Assembly (NCBI RefSeq): GCF_024105655.1 | Contig: NZ_JAAAMH010000001.1 | Span: 496,001-560,000, forward strand | Direction of reading: 5' to 3' | DNA: 64,000 nt | Source of the DNA: Aliihoeflea sp. 40Bstr573 | Lineage (GTDB): Bacteria > Pseudomonadota > Alphaproteobacteria > Rhizobiales > Rhizobiaceae | Part shown: one piece after another, positions 8,782 to 19,627 of the stretch | How the letters are laid out: every line of letters begins with the position of its first letter | Position numbering within the stretch: position 1 is the first letter of the stretch | Program-made: the position numbers and the translations under genes | Notes under the pieces: model-generated | Told to the model about the DNA's origin: nothing | Databases searched by the model: none | The model's input: only the letters and a program-made list of their open reading frames with translations

Positions 8782-9606
8782 ATGGTCACCTATCTCGACG
8801 CGGAGACCGCACCTCTGCGCAACACCGGCCAGATCCGGCTCTATAATGAGGACGCCTTTGCGGGCATGCGAAACGCTTGCCAGCTCACAGCGCGTTGCCT
8901 CGACGAACTGGCGTCGATGGTCAAGCCGGGCGTGACCACCGAAACGATCGACCGTTTCGTCTTCGAGTTCGGCATGGATAACGGCGCGCTGCCGGCGACG
9001 CTCAACTATCGTGGCTACACGAAAGCGTCCTGCACTTCCATCAACCATGTCGTCTGCCACGGCATCCCCGATGCCAAGCCGCTGCGCGAAGGCGACATCG
9101 TCAACATCGACGTGACCTACATTCTCGATGGCTGGCACGGCGATTCGAGCCGCATGTATCCGGTTGGACAGATCAAGCGAGCGGCAGAGCGGCTACTCGA
9201 GGTCACGCATGAGTGCCTGATGCGCGGCATCGACGCAGTGAAGCCTGGAGCACGCACAGGCGCGATTGGGGCGGCGATCCAGTCCTTTGCCGAAGCTGAG
9301 CGCTGCTCGGTCGTGCGCGACTTCTGCGGCCATGGCGTTGGCCGGCTCTTCCACGATGCGCCGAACATCCTTCACTATGGCAATTCCAACGAGGGCGTGG
9401 AAATGCGTGAAGGTATGATCTTCACCATTGAGCCGATGATCAATCTAGGCCGCCCGCACGTGAAGGTGCTGTCCGATGGCTGGACCGCCGTGACGCGCGA
9501 TCGCTCGCTCTCGGCGCAGTACGAGCATACGGTCGGCGTGACCAAGGACGGCTGCGAAATCTTCTCGCTGTCACCCGGCGGGCTTGATCGCCCCGGTTTG
9601 ACCTAG
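8782..9606 (+). CDS. map: Methionine aminopeptidase, type I
   Basis: Removes the N-terminal methionine from nascent proteins. The 274-residue protein has the five metal ligands of the pita-bread fold: D110 (NIDVTYILDG), D121 (HGDSSRM), H184 (GHGVGR), E217 (FTIEPMI) and E248 (AQYEHTV), plus H93 in NHVVCHG. It lacks the N-terminal zinc-finger extension of eukaryotic forms. The start at 8782 (MVTYLDAE) matches the usual N-terminus of rhizobial Map; an upstream ATG at 8713 would add 23 unconserved residues. radC begins 9 nt after its stop, so the two are likely co-transcribed. Confidence 0.97.
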   Translation: MVTYLDAETAPLRNTGQIRLYNEDAFAGMRNACQLTARCLDELASMVKPGVTTETIDRFVFEFGMDNGALPATLNYRGYTKASCTSINHVVCHGIPDAKPLREGDIVNIDVTYILDGWHGDSSRMYPVGQIKRAAERLLEVTHECLMRGIDAVKPGARTGAIGAAIQSFAEAERCSVVRDFCGHGVGRLFHDAPNILHYGNSNEGVEMREGMIFTIEPMINLGRPHVKVLSDGWTAVTRDRSLSAQYEHTVGVTKDGCEIFSLSPGGLDRPGLT

Positions 9607-9615
9607 GTAAGGCCT

Positions 9616-10404
9616 ATGGGTGACGCGGACCGCGAGGACGAGCGCGGATTCTTCGCCGAACGGCCGCTTGCAGGCACCCTGGACGGCGCCGCGATCCCGC
9701 CCATGCCCGAAGCTGCCCGCAAAAAGGCCGACAAGCCGCATTATCACGGTCACCGCGACCGGCTGCGCGCGCGTTTTGAACAGGGCGGCGCCGCCGCCCT
9801 CGCCGATTACGAACTGCTCGAACTCCTGCTTTTCCGCTCCATCCCACGCGCCGACACCAAGGGAACGGCCAAGGCGCTGCTCGCGCGCTTCGGCTCCTTC
9901 GCCGAAGTGCTTGGCGCTGACGCGACCCTTCTTGCCGAGGTCAAGGGCGTCGGCGCTTCGACCGCGCTCGACCTCAAGCTCGTCGCGGCGGCGGGCGGGC
10001 TGATCGCCAAGGGCCAGGTCGGCCAGCGCGAAGTACTAGGCTCGTGGAACCAGGTCATCGACTATTGCCGCGCGGCGATGGCCTTCGAGACCCGCGAGCA
10101 GTTCCGGCTGCTCTTTCTCGACAAGAAGAACGTGTTGATTGCCGACGAGGTGCAGCAGACCGGGACGGTCGACCACACGCCGGTCTATCCGCGCGAGGTG
10201 GTAAAGCGGGCTCTCCAGCTCTCCGCGAGCGCGATCATACTCGTTCACAATCATCCGTCCGGCGATCCGACGCCCTCGCGCGCGGACATCGAGATGACCA
10301 AGACGATTGCCGATGCCGCGAAGCCGCTCGGCGTAACTGTGCACGATCACATAATCATCGGCCGCAACGGGCACACCAGCATGAAGAGCCTTCGGCTTTT
10401 CTGA
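9616..10404 (+). CDS. radC: RadC family protein (JAMM/MPN domain)
   Basis: A 262-residue RadC-family protein. Residues about 40-120 hold the UPF0758 N-terminal helical domain with a helix-hairpin-helix-like [10 protein letters not shown]. The C-terminal half is a JAB1/MPN metalloprotease-like fold, with [14 protein letters not shown] giving H211, H213 and D224 of the JAMM zinc site. The traditional DNA-repair label comes from a misassigned E. coli mutation, so the biochemical role is uncertain. It follows map and is convergent with rplQ across a hairpin terminator. Confidence 0.92.
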   Translation: MGDADREDERGFFAERPLAGTLDGAAIPPMPEAARKKADKPHYHGHRDRLRARFEQGGAAALADYELLELLLFRSIPRADTKGTAKALLARFGSFAEVLGADATLLAEVKGVGASTALDLKLVAAAGGLIAKGQVGQREVLGSWNQVIDYCRAAMAFETREQFRLLFLDKKNVLIADEVQQTGTVDHTPVYPREVVKRALQLSASAIILVHNHPSGDPTPSRADIEMTKTIADAAKPLGVTVHDHIIIGRNGHTSMKSLRLF

Positions 10405-10426
10405 GCGTGCGTGGAGCGGACACGAA

Positions 10427-10450
10427 AAAGGGCGCCTTTCGGCGCCCTTT
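10427..10450. terminator. Bidirectional hairpin terminator between radC and rplQ
   Basis: A perfect 10-bp stem (aaagggcgcc/ggcgcccttt) around a tttc loop, with A- and T-rich flanks on both sides. It can end radC transcription on the plus strand and the whole ribosomal superoperon on the minus strand. Confidence 0.85.
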
Positions 10451-10476
10451 CGTATTTTGCACTCGGTGCCAGCCGC

Positions 10477-10908
10477 TTATGCGGCTTCGCTCTCGCGGTT
10501 TGCTTCTTCAGCCTCGAGGCGAACGCGGTCGGCGGCGCCCTTGGCATCAACGTCGCGATCGACGAATTCGATGACGGCCATGGCGGCGTTGTCGCCGTGG
10601 CGGAAGCCGGCCTTCATGATGCGCAGATAGCCGCCATGACGGTCGGCATAGCGCGGGGCGATATCGTCGAAGAGACGCTTGGCCGCGGCTTCCGAACGGG
10701 TCGACGAGACGACCTGGCGACGAGCGTGCAGGTCGCCGCGCTTGCCGAGCGTGACAAGCTTCTCCACGATCGGACGAAGCTCCTTCGCCTTCGGCAAGGT
10801 CGTCACGATCTGTTCGTGCTCGATGAGGGACGCAGCCATGTTGGCGAACATGGCCTTGCGGTGGCTGGCGGTACGGTTCAGCTTACGGCCGGAATTTCCG
10901 TGGCGCAT
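10477..10908 (-). CDS. rplQ: 50S ribosomal protein L17
   Basis: 143 residues beginning [18 protein letters not shown], the L17 signature. Sits at the large-subunit exit-tunnel region. It is longer than E. coli L17 (127 residues) because of a charged C-terminal tail rich in Glu and Arg, usual in Rhizobiales. It is the last gene of the alpha-type block, 38 nt after rpoA, and is followed by the hairpin at 10427-10450. Confidence 0.98.
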   Translation of the reverse strand: MRHGNSGRKLNRTASHRKAMFANMAASLIEHEQIVTTLPKAKELRPIVEKLVTLGKRGDLHARRQVVSSTRSEAAAKRLFDDIAPRYADRHGGYLRIMKAGFRHGDNAAMAVIEFVDRDVDAKGAADRVRLEAEEANRESEAA

Positions 10909-10946
10909 GAGCTTGCTCCTTCACATTTGATGCGAGGCATCAAGCC

Positions 10947-11957
10947 TCAATACTGATCTTCGTAGCGCTTGGCGAGATCGTCGATGTTCTCCGGCGGCCA
11001 ATCGGCCACTTCCATGCCCAGATGGAGACCCATCGAGGCGAGAACTTCCTTGATCTCGTTCAACGACTTGCGTCCGAAATTCGGCGTGCGGAGCATCTCC
11101 GCCTCCGTCTTCTGGATCAGGTCGCCAATATAGACGATGTTGTCGTTCTTCAGGCAGTTCGCCGAGCGGACCGAAAGCTCCAGCTCGTCGACCTTCTTGA
11201 GCAGCGCCGGGTTGAACGCAAGTTCGGTGACCTGCTCCGAAGCGACTTCCTTCTGCGGCTCCTCGAAATTGACGAAGAGGCCGAGCTGATCCTGGAGGAT
11301 GCGCGCGGCGAAAGCCACGGCGTCCTCGCCGGAAATCGAACCGTCCGTCTCGAGCTGCATGGTGAGCTTGTCATAGTCGAGAACCTGGCCCTCGCGGGTG
11401 TTCTCGACCTTGTACGACACCTTGCGGACCGGCGAGTAGAGGCTGTCGACGGGGATGAGCCCGATCGGCGCGTCTTCGGCGCGGTTGCGCTCGGCGGGCA
11501 CGTAGCCCTTGCCCGCGTCGACCGTGAACTCCATGCGGATCTCCGCGCCCTCGTCGAGCGTGCAGATCACGTGGTCGGGGTTCAGGATCTCGACATCACC
11601 CACGGTCTGGATATCGCCGGCGACGACGACGCCCGGACCCTGCTTGCGCACGACCATGCGCTTGGGACCCTCGCCTTCCATGCGGATGGCGATTTCCTTG
11701 ATGTTGAGAACGATGTCGGTCACGTCCTCGCGAACGCCAGCGATCGACGAGAATTCATGCAGCACGCCGTCGATCTGGACGGCCGTGACGGCCGCACCAC
11801 GAAGCGACGACAGCAGCACGCGGCGAAGCGCGTTGCCGAGTGTCAGGCCGAAACCACGCTCCAGCGGCTCGGCGACGAGCGTGGTCATGGTGCGGCCCTT
11901 GGACTTGAACTCGACCTTGTTCGGCTTGATGAGTTCCTGCCAGTTTTTCTGGATCAT
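10947..11957 (-). CDS. rpoA: RNA polymerase subunit alpha
   Basis: 336 residues. The N-terminal domain (assembly of the core enzyme) includes [22 protein letters not shown]. The C-terminal domain after a linker near residue 245 holds [21 protein letters not shown] and [17 protein letters not shown], the helices that contact UP elements and activators. Start at 11957 (MIQKNWQEL) has AAGGAAA 6 nt upstream and matches the family; an earlier in-frame ATG adds only 10 residues. Located between rpsK and rplQ as in other alphaproteobacteria. Confidence 0.98.
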   Translation of the reverse strand: MIQKNWQELIKPNKVEFKSKGRTMTTLVAEPLERGFGLTLGNALRRVLLSSLRGAAVTAVQIDGVLHEFSSIAGVREDVTDIVLNIKEIAIRMEGEGPKRMVVRKQGPGVVVAGDIQTVGDVEILNPDHVICTLDEGAEIRMEFTVDAGKGYVPAERNRAEDAPIGLIPVDSLYSPVRKVSYKVENTREGQVLDYDKLTMQLETDGSISGEDAVAFAARILQDQLGLFVNFEEPQKEVASEQVTELAFNPALLKKVDELELSVRSANCLKNDNIVYIGDLIQKTEAEMLRTPNFGRKSLNEIKEVLASMGLHLGMEVADWPPENIDDLAKRYEDQY

Positions 11958-12056
11958 TCCGGTTTCCTTCCGTTTCCCCGACACCATCCTATCGTGCCGG
12001 GCAATCTGGAAAACGCAGAGGAGCGCCGCGGACGGCGCTCATGCGATGATGACGAA

Positions 12057-12446
12057 TTAGACGCGGCGCTTCTTGCGCGGGCGGCAGCCATTGTGCGGGA
12101 TCGGCGTCACGTCGCGGATCGACGTGATCATGAAGCCCGCGGCCTGCAGCGCGCGAAGTGCCGATTCACGACCCGAGCCCGGTCCGCAGACCTCCACCTC
12201 GAGCGTGCGCATGCCATGTTCCTGCGCCTTCTTGGCGCAATCTTCGGCGGCAACCTGCGCGGCGAACGGCGTCGACTTGCGCGAGCCCTTGAAGCCCTGG
12301 GCACCAGCCGACGACCAGGCAATGGCATTGCCCTGTGCGTCAGTGATGGTGATCATGGTGTTGTTGAAGGTCGAGTTGACGTGCGCGATGCCCGTCGAGA
12401 TGTTCTTGCGTTCGCGACGGCGGACGCGTGCGGCTTCCTTGGCCAT
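12057..12446 (-). CDS. rpsK: 30S ribosomal protein S11
   Basis: 129 residues, with the hallmark [18 protein letters not shown], the [14 protein letters not shown] stretch and the arginine-rich end [11 protein letters not shown]. Binds the 16S rRNA platform near the mRNA exit. Between rpsM and rpoA. Confidence 0.98.
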   Translation of the reverse strand: MAKEAARVRRRERKNISTGIAHVNSTFNNTMITITDAQGNAIAWSSAGAQGFKGSRKSTPFAAQVAAEDCAKKAQEHGMRTLEVEVCGPGSGRESALRALQAAGFMITSIRDVTPIPHNGCRPRKKRRV

Positions 12447-12513
12447 GGTCTTCCTTTCGATGATCTCTTCGCCGCCGTAATGCCAGCGGCTCCACCTTGC
12501 GGCATTGGGTCAT

Positions 12514-12551
12514 CGGCAATCGAATGTCCGATTGCCGAAGCCCGATTGCCG
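12514..12551 (-). other. Intercistronic hairpin with a third repeat arm (rpsM-rpsK)
   Basis: cggcaatcg at 12514-12522 pairs with cgattgccg at 12529-12537 (9 bp, 6-nt loop), and a second identical cgattgccg arm follows at 12543-12551, so two mutually exclusive stems can form. There is no T-run, so it is not a simple terminator. Confidence 0.4.
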
Positions 12552-12554
12552 AAA

Positions 12555-12923
12555 TTACTTCTTCTTGCCGGCGATTGCCTTGGCAGGCCCCTTGCGGGTG
12601 CGGGCATTGGTGTGCGTGCGCTGACCGCGAACCGGCAGCGACCGACGGTGACGCAGGCCGCGGTAGCAGCCAAGGTCCATCAGGCGCTTGATGTTCATGG
12701 AAACTTCGCGACGCAGGTCACCCTCGACCTTGTAGTCGCGGTCGATCGTCTCGCGAATCTGCAGCACTTCGGCGTCGGTCAGCTGGTTGACGCGACGGTC
12801 GAGCGGAATGCCGACCTTCTCGACGATCTCGGACGCGAACTTCGCGCCAATGCCGTGAATGTACTGCAGCGCGATGATCACGCGCTTGTTGGTCGGAATG
12901 TTGACGCCAGCTATACGGGCCAT
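12555..12923 (-). CDS. rpsM: 30S ribosomal protein S13
   Basis: 122 residues starting [15 protein letters not shown], with the helix-two-turn-helix [11 protein letters not shown] and the basic tail [19 protein letters not shown] that reaches the P-site tRNA. The start at 12923 matches the family; four residues upstream (MEKK) are excluded. It opens the alpha block 186 nt after adk. rpmJ (L36) is not in front of it. Confidence 0.98.
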   Translation of the reverse strand: MARIAGVNIPTNKRVIIALQYIHGIGAKFASEIVEKVGIPLDRRVNQLTDAEVLQIRETIDRDYKVEGDLRREVSMNIKRLMDLGCYRGLRHRRSLPVRGQRTHTNARTRKGPAKAIAGKKK

Positions 12924-13109
12924 CTTCTTCTCCATCTGGTGCCGGCTTTGCCGACGTTTCTGTTATGCCCGCGTCCGGTGGAGGCCGGCCCATGCGGGTG
13001 TTTTCCTGCGCCATGAGGGGCGCCAGCACCAAAGCAGCGCGCCCCGTTCACGAATTGGGAGACGCGCCGCTATAGGGCAACTTGCCAGTCGGGTCAACCC
13101 CGTCCGCTC

Positions 13110-13697
13110 TCAGTTCGCCTTTGCGAGAATCTCCTCGATCTCGGCGGTGACGGTATCCATGTCCTGCATGCCGTCGATCGTCACAAGTTCGCCCGTCTCG
13201 CGGTAGTACGCCGACAGCGGTGCCGTCTTCTGGCGATATTCATCGAGGCGCTTGGCAAAGGATTCGGGATTGTCGTCGCCGCGGACCGACCCCCCGGCGG
13301 CGACGGTGTCGGCGACCCGCTTCTTCATGCGCTCGACAAGCGCCGCCTCATCGACCTTGAGCTCGATGACCGCATCGAGCTTCTGACCCTTCTGCGCCAG
13401 CATCTCCGTCAGCGCTTCGGCCTGCGCAACCGTGCGCGGAAAGCCGTCGAGGATGAAGCCCTTGCGGCAATCAGCCTCGTCGATCCGGTCGGAGACGATC
13501 TGGTTGACGATGGCGTCGGAAACGAGCTGGCCCGCATCCATGATCGCCTTCGCCCGCTTGCCAATCTCGGTGCCGTTGGCAACCGCGGCGCGCAGCATGT
13601 CCCCTGTGGAAAGCTGCGGTATGCCGTGACGCTCGACCAGTCGCTGCGCCTGTGTTCCCTTGCCCGCCCCGGGCGGTCCAAGCAGTATCAGTCTCAT
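13110..13697 (-). CDS. adk: Adenylate kinase, short-LID type
   Basis: Interconverts ATP + AMP and 2 ADP. 195 residues with the P-loop [10 protein letters not shown] at 7-16, the AMP-binding [10 protein letters not shown] and [11 protein letters not shown], and the arginine region [14 protein letters not shown]. The LID insertion found in longer enzymes (about 215 residues) is absent, as is usual in alphaproteobacteria. Its ATG overlaps the secY stop by 4 nt (ATGA), implying translational coupling to SecY. Confidence 0.97.
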   Translation of the reverse strand: MRLILLGPPGAGKGTQAQRLVERHGIPQLSTGDMLRAAVANGTEIGKRAKAIMDAGQLVSDAIVNQIVSDRIDEADCRKGFILDGFPRTVAQAEALTEMLAQKGQKLDAVIELKVDEAALVERMKKRVADTVAAGGSVRGDDNPESFAKRLDEYRQKTAPLSAYYRETGELVTIDGMQDMDTVTAEIEEILAKAN

Positions 13698-15034
13698 CGT
13701 CCCCTCTTGCCCCCCCGGAGCTTAGACTTCTTGATCAGCCCTTCATACTGATGGGCAATGAGGTGGCCCTGCATCTGAGCGACCGTGTCCAGCGTGACAC
13801 TGACGACGATCAGCAGCGACGTTCCGCCGAGATAGAACGGGACGCCCGTCGCCGAGATCAGGAACTCTGGAACCAGGCAGACCACGATCAGGTAGATCGC
13901 GCCGACCAGCGTAATGCGAGTCAGCACATAGTCGATATATTCGGCCGTCCGCTCACCGGGACGATAGCCGGGAATGAAGCCGGAATGCTTCTTGAGCTGG
14001 TCGGCCGTGTCCTTCGGATTGAACACGATGGCCGTGTAAAAGAAGGCAAAGAACCCGATCAGGCCTGCATAGAGCAGCATGTAGAGCGGCTGGCCGTGGC
14101 CGAGCGCGGCCAGGATCGAATTCGCCCAGGCTGGCAGGTTGGTCGTATCGGAAAAGCCCGCCGCCGTTGCCGGCAGGAGCAGCAGCGAGGATGCGAAGAT
14201 CGCAGGGATGACGCCGGCCGTGTTGAGCTTCAGCGGCAGATGCGAGGTATCGCCCTGGAACATGCGGTTGCCGACCTGTCGCTTCGGATACTGGATCAAA
14301 AGCCGCCGCTGCGCCCGCTCGAAGAAGACGATAACCGCGATAAGAACGACGGCGAGAGTCAGGATCAAGAGAATGAGGCCCGTCGACAGGGCGCCGGTAC
14401 GGCCGAGCTCGAGCGTTCCCGAAATCGCCGAGGGAAGGCCGGCGACAATGCCGGCGAAGATGATCAGCGAAATGCCATTGCCGAGGCCACGCGCCGTGAT
14501 CTGCTCGCCCAGCCACATCAGGAACATCGTGCCGCCCACGAGCGTGATGACGGCGGAAACCCGGAAAAACCAGCCCGGATCGGTCACGATATTCGCGCCG
14601 CCTTCAAGGCCGACGGCAATGCCGTAGGCCTGGACCGTCGCCAGGAGCACCGTGCCGTACCGCGTGTATTGGTTGATGACCTTGCGGCCCTGCTCGCCCT
14701 CTTTTTTTAGCTGCTCGAGCGTGGGCACGACGGCCGTCATGAGCTGCATGATGATGGAAGCGGAAATATAGGGCATGATGCCCAGCGCAAAGATGGCCAT
14801 GCGCTCGACGGCACCGCCGGCGAACATATTGAACATGCCGAGCACGCCACCCGACTGCTGCTGGAATGCCTGCGCGAATGCGTCCGGATTGATGCCGGGC
14901 ATCGGAATGTAGGTGCCGAGGCGGTAGACAAGGAGGGCGCCGAGCGTGAACCAGATACGCTTCTTGAGGTCTTCGGCCTTCGAGAAGGCCGCGAAATTCA
15001 GATTTGCGGCAAGTTGTTCTGCTGCAGATGCCAT
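13694..15034 (-). CDS. secY: Preprotein translocase channel subunit SecY
   Basis: 446-residue inner-membrane protein with ten hydrophobic segments, forming the SecYEG protein-conducting channel. Family signatures seen: [15 protein letters not shown], the cytosolic loop [35 protein letters not shown] (shortened here to its landmarks YPKRQVG and [12 protein letters not shown]), and the end KLRGGKRGR. Partner SecE lies in the rpoBC-side cluster at 42460-42663. Located after rplO, before adk. Confidence 0.98.
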   Translation of the reverse strand: MASAAEQLAANLNFAAFSKAEDLKKRIWFTLGALLVYRLGTYIPMPGINPDAFAQAFQQQSGGVLGMFNMFAGGAVERMAIFALGIMPYISASIIMQLMTAVVPTLEQLKKEGEQGRKVINQYTRYGTVLLATVQAYGIAVGLEGGANIVTDPGWFFRVSAVITLVGGTMFLMWLGEQITARGLGNGISLIIFAGIVAGLPSAISGTLELGRTGALSTGLILLILTLAVVLIAVIVFFERAQRRLLIQYPKRQVGNRMFQGDTSHLPLKLNTAGVIPAIFASSLLLLPATAAGFSDTTNLPAWANSILAALGHGQPLYMLLYAGLIGFFAFFYTAIVFNPKDTADQLKKHSGFIPGYRPGERTAEYIDYVLTRITLVGAIYLIVVCLVPEFLISATGVPFYLGGTSLLIVVSVTLDTVAQMQGHLIAHQYEGLIKKSKLRGGKRGR

Positions 15035-15156
15035 TAGTCTCTCCGAACGCAGGCGGATCAGCCGAGGAAAAGCCGGCGCGCGGAAAACCTGTCACGCACA
15101 GTCCGTCGGTTCAAGCCGTGGAAGGCACGACATAAGGCCACGCCCGACAATATGCA

Positions 15157-15180
15157 AGCGGCGGCTCGAAGGCCGCCGCT
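15157..15180 (-). other. Intercistronic stem-loop between rplO and secY
   Basis: A 9-bp GC-rich stem (agcggcggc with gccgccgct) with a small loop, in a 171-nt spacer. No T-run follows on the minus strand, so partial attenuation or an RNA-stability or processing role is more likely than full termination. Confidence 0.4.
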
Positions 15181-15205
15181 AGGGTATTTCAGTTGCGCGC
15201 CGGGA

Positions 15206-15679
15206 TCACTCGGCCGCGGCCTTTTCCGGCACCTTGACGGAACCGCCGGCCTTCTCGACCTTTTCGATCGCCGACTTGGAAGCACCGGCGACATCGAAGG
15301 AAACCTTCGACCTGATCTCTCCCGAGCCCAGCAGGCGGACACCGTCCTTGGCGCGACGGATGAGGCGGGCCTCGACAAGCGCTTCGATCGTCACGGCCTT
15401 CTTGCCATCCAGGCGTCCCGAATCGATCGCCTCCTGAACCTTGCCCACCGAAATCTCGTTGAAGCTCTTGGTGAACGGGTTCTTGAAGCCGCGCTTCGGC
15501 AGGCGACGATAGATCGGCATCTGGCCGCCCTCGAAGCCGTTGATGGCGACGCCCGAGCGCGAGCTCTGGCCCTTCACGCCGCGGCCGGAGGTCTTGCCCT
15601 TGCCGGAGCCGATGCCGCGACCCACGCGCTTGCGCGAATGCGTTGCGCCGTCGACGTCACGAAGTTCGTTGAGTTTCAT
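15206..15679 (-). CDS. rplO: 50S ribosomal protein L15
   Basis: 157 residues. Starts [22 protein letters not shown] and contains the glycine-rich [20 protein letters not shown] that threads into 23S rRNA. The order rpmD-rplO-secY is canonical. Confidence 0.98.
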   Translation of the reverse strand: MKLNELRDVDGATHSRKRVGRGIGSGKGKTSGRGVKGQSSRSGVAINGFEGGQMPIYRRLPKRGFKNPFTKSFNEISVGKVQEAIDSGRLDGKKAVTIEALVEARLIRRAKDGVRLLGSGEIRSKVSFDVAGASKSAIEKVEKAGGSVKVPEKAAAE

Positions 15680-15694
15680 GTCTGTCGCTCCTGC

Positions 15695-15889
15695 TTACGC
15701 CTCGTCCACGACGCGGACGAGGTGCTGCACCTTGGCGATCATGCCGCGAACCGAAGGGGTATCCTCCAGGGTGCGGCGACGATGCATCTTGTTCAGTCCG
15801 AGACCGACGAGCGTTGCGCGCTGCGCGTCCGGACGGCGAATTGGGCTACCGATCTGCTCGACCGTCAGCGTCTTTGCCTTCTTGGCCAT
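15695..15889 (-). CDS. rpmD: 50S ribosomal protein L30
   Basis: 64 residues, with [23 protein letters not shown] and the conserved [20 protein letters not shown] region (landmarks LNKMHRR, PSVRGM). Only 15 nt separate it from rplO. Confidence 0.97.
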   Translation of the reverse strand: MAKKAKTLTVEQIGSPIRRPDAQRATLVGLGLNKMHRRRTLEDTPSVRGMIAKVQHLVRVVDEA

Positions 15890-15914
15890 CTAACCAATCC
15901 TTCCCTGTGCCCGA

Positions 15915-16478
15915 CTACTCTTCGGACGACACGGCAGCGCCGCGGCGCGCCTGAAGCGTCGAGTACTTGATGCCGCGCTGGGCTGCGACATCCTTCGGGT
16001 GAAGCTGGTGCTTCAGCGCATCGAACGTGGCGCGAACCATGTTGTAGGGGTTCGACGAACCCATCGACTTGGCGACGACGTCATGCATGCCGAGCGTCTC
16101 GAAGACGGCGCGCATCGGGCCACCGGCGATGATGCCCGTACCGGCCTTGGCGGTGCGCAGCAGAACCTTGCCGGCGCCGTGGCGACCATTGACGTCATGG
16201 TGCAGCGTACGGCCATCGCGCAGCGGCACGAAGATCATGTCGCGCTTGGCGCTCTCGGTGGCCTTGCGAATAGCCTCCGGCACTTCGCGCGCCTTGCCGT
16301 GACCGAAGCCGACGCGGCCCTTCTGATCGCCGACGACGACGAGAGCAGCGAAGCCGAAACGGCGACCACCCTTGACGACCTTGGCGACACGGTTGATGTG
16401 AACGAGCTTGTCGACGAAGCCGTCATCGCGCTCTTCGCGATCGCGTCCGCGACCACCTTCCCTACGATCCTGTGCCAT
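15915..16478 (-). CDS. rpsE: 30S ribosomal protein S5
   Basis: 187 residues, longer than E. coli S5 (167) through a charged N-terminal extension ([18 protein letters not shown]) typical of this order. Core motifs: [20 protein letters not shown] (double-stranded-RNA-binding domain, linked to fidelity and spectinomycin response) and [13 protein letters not shown]. Encoded between rplR and rpmD. Confidence 0.98.
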   Translation of the reverse strand: MAQDRREGGRGRDREERDDGFVDKLVHINRVAKVVKGGRRFGFAALVVVGDQKGRVGFGHGKAREVPEAIRKATESAKRDMIFVPLRDGRTLHHDVNGRHGAGKVLLRTAKAGTGIIAGGPMRAVFETLGMHDVVAKSMGSSNPYNMVRATFDALKHQLHPKDVAAQRGIKYSTLQARRGAAVSSEE

Positions 16479-16549
16479 ATCCTATCCTTGTTCTTTTCCG
16501 GAAGCACGGGTTGCAAAAAGGGCGGGGCGGAAAACCGCCCCTGACCCGG

Positions 16550-16909
16550 TTAAAACTTCAGGCCGCCTTCGCGGGCTGCATCGGCAAGCGCCTTGACACG
16601 GCCGTGATAGATGTACGGTCCGCGATCGAACACGACATCCGTGACGCCGGCCTTGACGGCCCGCTCGGCGACGAGCTTACCGATGGCAGCAGCAGCGGCC
16701 GAATCGGCACCGGTCTTGAGCGAACCCTTGAGGTCCTTCTCCAGCGTCGAGGCCGAGGCGATCGTGTGACCCTTCGCGTCGTCGATGACCTGCACGTAGA
16801 TGTGCTTGGACGAACGGTGGACGGAAAGACGCGGACGCTCGCCCGCAACCTTCTTGATCTGACGGCGAACGCGCGAAGCGCGCTTAAGAGTGGATTCCTT
16901 GGAAGCCAT
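16550..16909 (-). CDS. rplR: 50S ribosomal protein L18
   Basis: 119 residues from [20 protein letters not shown]; binds 5S rRNA with L5. Contains [20 protein letters not shown] and [20 protein letters not shown], both L18 signatures. Start at 16909 is preferred over an ATG three codons upstream. Confidence 0.98.
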   Translation of the reverse strand: MASKESTLKRASRVRRQIKKVAGERPRLSVHRSSKHIYVQVIDDAKGHTIASASTLEKDLKGSLKTGADSAAAAAIGKLVAERAVKAGVTDVVFDRGPYIYHGRVKALADAAREGGLKF

Positions 16910-16996
16910 AATTTTCAATTCCTGCCTTGAAAAACGGGGCCGGCCCTGTGCGGTAAGCGAATGCTTCCCGCGACCGCACCCCGTGGCGTTTCAATG

Positions 16997-17530
16997 TTAC
17001 TTCTTCTTGCCTTCCTTGCGAACGATGCGTTCGCCGGCATAGCGCACGCCCTTGCCCTTGTAGGGCTCCGGCGGACGGTACTCACGGATTTCGGCTGCTA
17101 CCTGACCAACCTGCTGCTTGTCAATGCCGCTGACCACGATCTCGGTCGGCTTGGTGACCTGGATCGTGATGCCTTCCGGCGTCTGGTAGACGACGTCGTG
17201 GCTGAAACCGAGAGCGAGTTGCAGGTTCTTGCCCTGCATGGCGGCGCGGTAGCCGACGCCGGTGATCTCAAGCTTACGCTCGAAACCGTTCTTGACGCCG
17301 TTCAGAATGTTCTCGATCTGCGTGCGGGACATGCCCCACTTGGAACGAGCATCCTTGGACTCGTCGCGCGGAGAAACCTGGATCGCGCCGTCTTCGAGCT
17401 TGACCAGGACTTCGTCGTTGACGACGTATTTCAGTTCGCCCTTCGGGCCCTTGGCGCTGACGGTGCGGCCATCGACGGTCGCGGTCACGCCCTGCGGGAC
17501 GGAGAGAGGCTTCTTGCCGATACGAGACAT
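16997..17530 (-). CDS. rplF: 50S ribosomal protein L6
   Basis: 177 residues, standard L6 length, from [15 protein letters not shown] to [15 protein letters not shown]. Two related domains; the C-terminal one has [20 protein letters not shown] and [11 protein letters not shown] next to the sarcin-ricin and stalk regions. An upstream in-frame ATG (17662) lies inside the rpsH coding sequence and is not used. Confidence 0.98.
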   Translation of the reverse strand: MSRIGKKPLSVPQGVTATVDGRTVSAKGPKGELKYVVNDEVLVKLEDGAIQVSPRDESKDARSKWGMSRTQIENILNGVKNGFERKLEITGVGYRAAMQGKNLQLALGFSHDVVYQTPEGITIQVTKPTEIVVSGIDKQQVGQVAAEIREYRPPEPYKGKGVRYAGERIVRKEGKKK

Positions 17531-17570
17531 GTCGTTGTCCTCGTCTTCTTCTAATGTTTCGAGAGGCCGA

Positions 17571-17969
17571 TCAGAAGATCTGGCAGAGAATCTCGCCGCC
17601 GACGTTCTCTTCGCGGGCCTGATGGTCCGCCATGACGCCCTTCGGCGTGGAGAGAATGGCAATGCCGAGACCGTTGGCGACCTGCGGGATCGACTTGACC
17701 GACACGTAGACGCGACGGCCCGGCTTCGACACGCGGGCGATCTCGCGGATCACCGGCTGGCCTTCATAGTACTTCAGCTCGATCTCGATCTCCGACTTGC
17801 CGTTGTCGTAGTCGACTTGGGCGTAGTCGCGAATGTAGCCTTCGGACTTCAGGACTTCGAGAACGCGGGCGCGAAGGCGCGAGGCGGGCGTGGAGACCTT
17901 GGTCTTCTTGCGGCCGTACGCGTTGCGGATGCGGGTCAGCATATCGCCGAGAGGATCACTCATGGACAT
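17571..17969 (-). CDS. rpsH: 30S ribosomal protein S8
   Basis: 132 residues beginning [19 protein letters not shown]; an internal ATG two codons later could also serve. The C-terminal half carries [20 protein letters not shown], the rRNA-binding signature. In E. coli S8 represses the spc operon; such control is not demonstrated here. Confidence 0.98.
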   Translation of the reverse strand: MSMSDPLGDMLTRIRNAYGRKKTKVSTPASRLRARVLEVLKSEGYIRDYAQVDYDNGKSEIEIELKYYEGQPVIREIARVSKPGRRVYVSVKSIPQVANGLGIAILSTPKGVMADHQAREENVGGEILCQIF

Positions 17970-17981
17970 GGAATATCCTCC

Positions 17982-18287
17982 TTACCAGCTTGACTTGACG
18001 AGGCCGGGGATGAGGCCGTTGTTGCCGAGCTCGCGCATGGCAATACGGCTCATCTTGAGCTTGCGATAGTATGCGCGCGGGCGGCCGGTGACTTCGCAGC
18101 GATTGCGCACGCGCGTCTTCGACGAGTTGCGCGGCAGGGCTGCGAGCTCGAGCTGCGCACGGAAGCGCTCATCCATCGGACGGTCCTGGTCCATGATGAT
18201 CGCCTTCAGCTCGGCGCGCTTGTTAGCGTAACGCTTCACAAGCTTCGCGCGCTTCTGGTTCTTCTCGACTGAGCTGGTCTTTGCCAT
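17982..18287 (-). CDS. rpsN: 30S ribosomal protein S14, zinc-free long form
   Basis: 101 residues. [21 protein letters not shown] and [18 protein letters not shown] are S14 signatures. The cysteines of the short zinc-binding form are missing (only one Cys), so it is the C-minus type. It lies 12 nt before rpsH. Confidence 0.98.
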   Translation of the reverse strand: MAKTSSVEKNQKRAKLVKRYANKRAELKAIIMDQDRPMDERFRAQLELAALPRNSSKTRVRNRCEVTGRPRAYYRKLKMSRIAMRELGNNGLIPGLVKSSW

Positions 18288-18314
18288 TTCAGATATGTCC
18301 TTTATTCGCTGCCG

Positions 18315-18872
18315 TTACTGGCGGAACGGGAAGTTCAAGGCCTTGAGCAGGGCTCGTGCCTCGTCATCCGACCGGGCAGTCGTACAAACGATGATGTCCA
18401 TTCCCCAGATCTGATCGACCTTGTCGTAGTTGATCTCGGGGAACACGATGTGCTCCTTCACGCCCATGGCGAAGTTGCCACGGCCGTCGAAGCTCTTGGG
18501 GTTGAGGCCCCGAAAGTCGCGAACGCGCGGAAGCGCGATCGTCACCAGACGATCGATGAAGTCGTACATGCGCTCCTGGCGAAGGGTCACCTTCGCACCG
18601 ATCGGCATGCCTTCGCGCACCTTGAAGCCGGCGATCGACGTGCGAGCACGCGTAACGACGGGCTTCTGGCCGGCGATCATCGCGAGATCTTCCGCGGCGA
18701 CCGTAGGCTTCTTGGAATCGCCGGTCGCTTCACCGACGCCCATGTTGATGACCACCTTGTCGAGACGCGGGATCATCATCTCGTTGGCGTAGTTGAACTC
18801 TTCCTGGAGCGCCTTGCGGATCGTCTCGTTGTAGAGCTTCTTGAGCCGCGGCTCGTACTTGGCGTCAGCCAT
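18315..18872 (-). CDS. rplE: 50S ribosomal protein L5
   Basis: 185 residues, with [37 protein letters not shown] and [17 protein letters not shown], the L5 family blocks. Carries 5S rRNA and contacts P-site tRNA. Its start overlaps the end of rplX by 8 nt, consistent with coupled translation. Confidence 0.98.
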   Translation of the reverse strand: MADAKYEPRLKKLYNETIRKALQEEFNYANEMMIPRLDKVVINMGVGEATGDSKKPTVAAEDLAMIAGQKPVVTRARTSIAGFKVREGMPIGAKVTLRQERMYDFIDRLVTIALPRVRDFRGLNPKSFDGRGNFAMGVKEHIVFPEINYDKVDQIWGMDIIVCTTARSDDEARALLKALNFPFRQ

Positions 18873-19176
18873 TGATCACTTCTCCGGAGCGCTTGGCGAT
18901 GCGGACCTTCTTGCCGTCGCGGAAATCGAAGCCGACACGGGTCGGCTTGTTGTCCTTGGGGTCGGCGATCGCGATATTGGACAGATGGAGGGGGGCTTCC
19001 TTGCGGATGATGCCGCCTTCCTGCGACGCGGACTGCTTCTGGTGGCGCGCGATCATGTTGACGCCACGGACGACAGCCTTGTCTTCCTTCGGCATCACCT
19101 GCACGACTTCACCGGTACGGCCCTTGTCCTTGCCGGCCAGAACGACGACCTTGTCGCCCTTACGAATCTTCTGCAT
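18865..19176 (-). CDS. rplX: 50S ribosomal protein L24
   Basis: 103 residues with the KOW motif at the N-terminus ([20 protein letters not shown]) and NMIARHQKQ. Assembly initiator that binds the 5' part of 23S rRNA. Encoded between rplN and rplE. Confidence 0.98.
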   Translation of the reverse strand: MQKIRKGDKVVVLAGKDKGRTGEVVQVMPKEDKAVVRGVNMIARHQKQSASQEGGIIRKEAPLHLSNIAIADPKDNKPTRVGFDFRDGKKVRIAKRSGEVING

Positions 19177-19188
19177 CTTTCCGGCCCC

Positions 19189-19557
19189 TTAAAGCACTTC
19201 CGGTGCGAGCGAAATGATCTTCATGTGGTTCTTCGCGCGCAGCTCGCGCGGAACGGGACCGAAGATACGAGTGCCCACCGGCTCTTTCTTGTTGTCGACG
19301 AGAACGGCTGCGTTCTTGTCGAAACGGATCACGCTGCCGTCCGGACGACGGATGTCCTTGGCTGTGCGAACCACGACCGCCTTCATCACGTCACCCTTCT
19401 TAACGCGGCCGCGCGGAATGGCTTCCTTCACGGAGACGACGATGATGTCGCCAACGGAGGCATACTTCCGCTTCGAGCCGCCCAGCACCTTGATGCACAT
19501 GACACGACGTGCGCCGGAATTATCCGCCACGTCGAGGTTTGTTTGCATCTGAATCAT
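19189..19557 (-). CDS. rplN: 50S ribosomal protein L14
   Basis: 122 residues, the usual length, beginning [19 protein letters not shown] and including [21 protein letters not shown] (trimmed: [15 protein letters not shown]). It opens the spc-type block, 70 nt after rpsQ. Confidence 0.98.
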   Translation of the reverse strand: MIQMQTNLDVADNSGARRVMCIKVLGGSKRKYASVGDIIVVSVKEAIPRGRVKKGDVMKAVVVRTAKDIRRPDGSVIRFDKNAAVLVDNKKEPVGTRIFGPVPRELRAKNHMKIISLAPEVL

Positions 19558-19627
19558 GACTGGCCGCCTTCTTATTCGTAGGAGAGCGGCTCATATACGC
19601 CCTCTCCGGCTTTATCAAGTTTCGTTC

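Noticed and set aside
11022-13016. Plus-strand frame of 664 codons opposite rpoA, rpsK and rpsM
   Set aside because: Spans three real genes and their spacers on the other strand.
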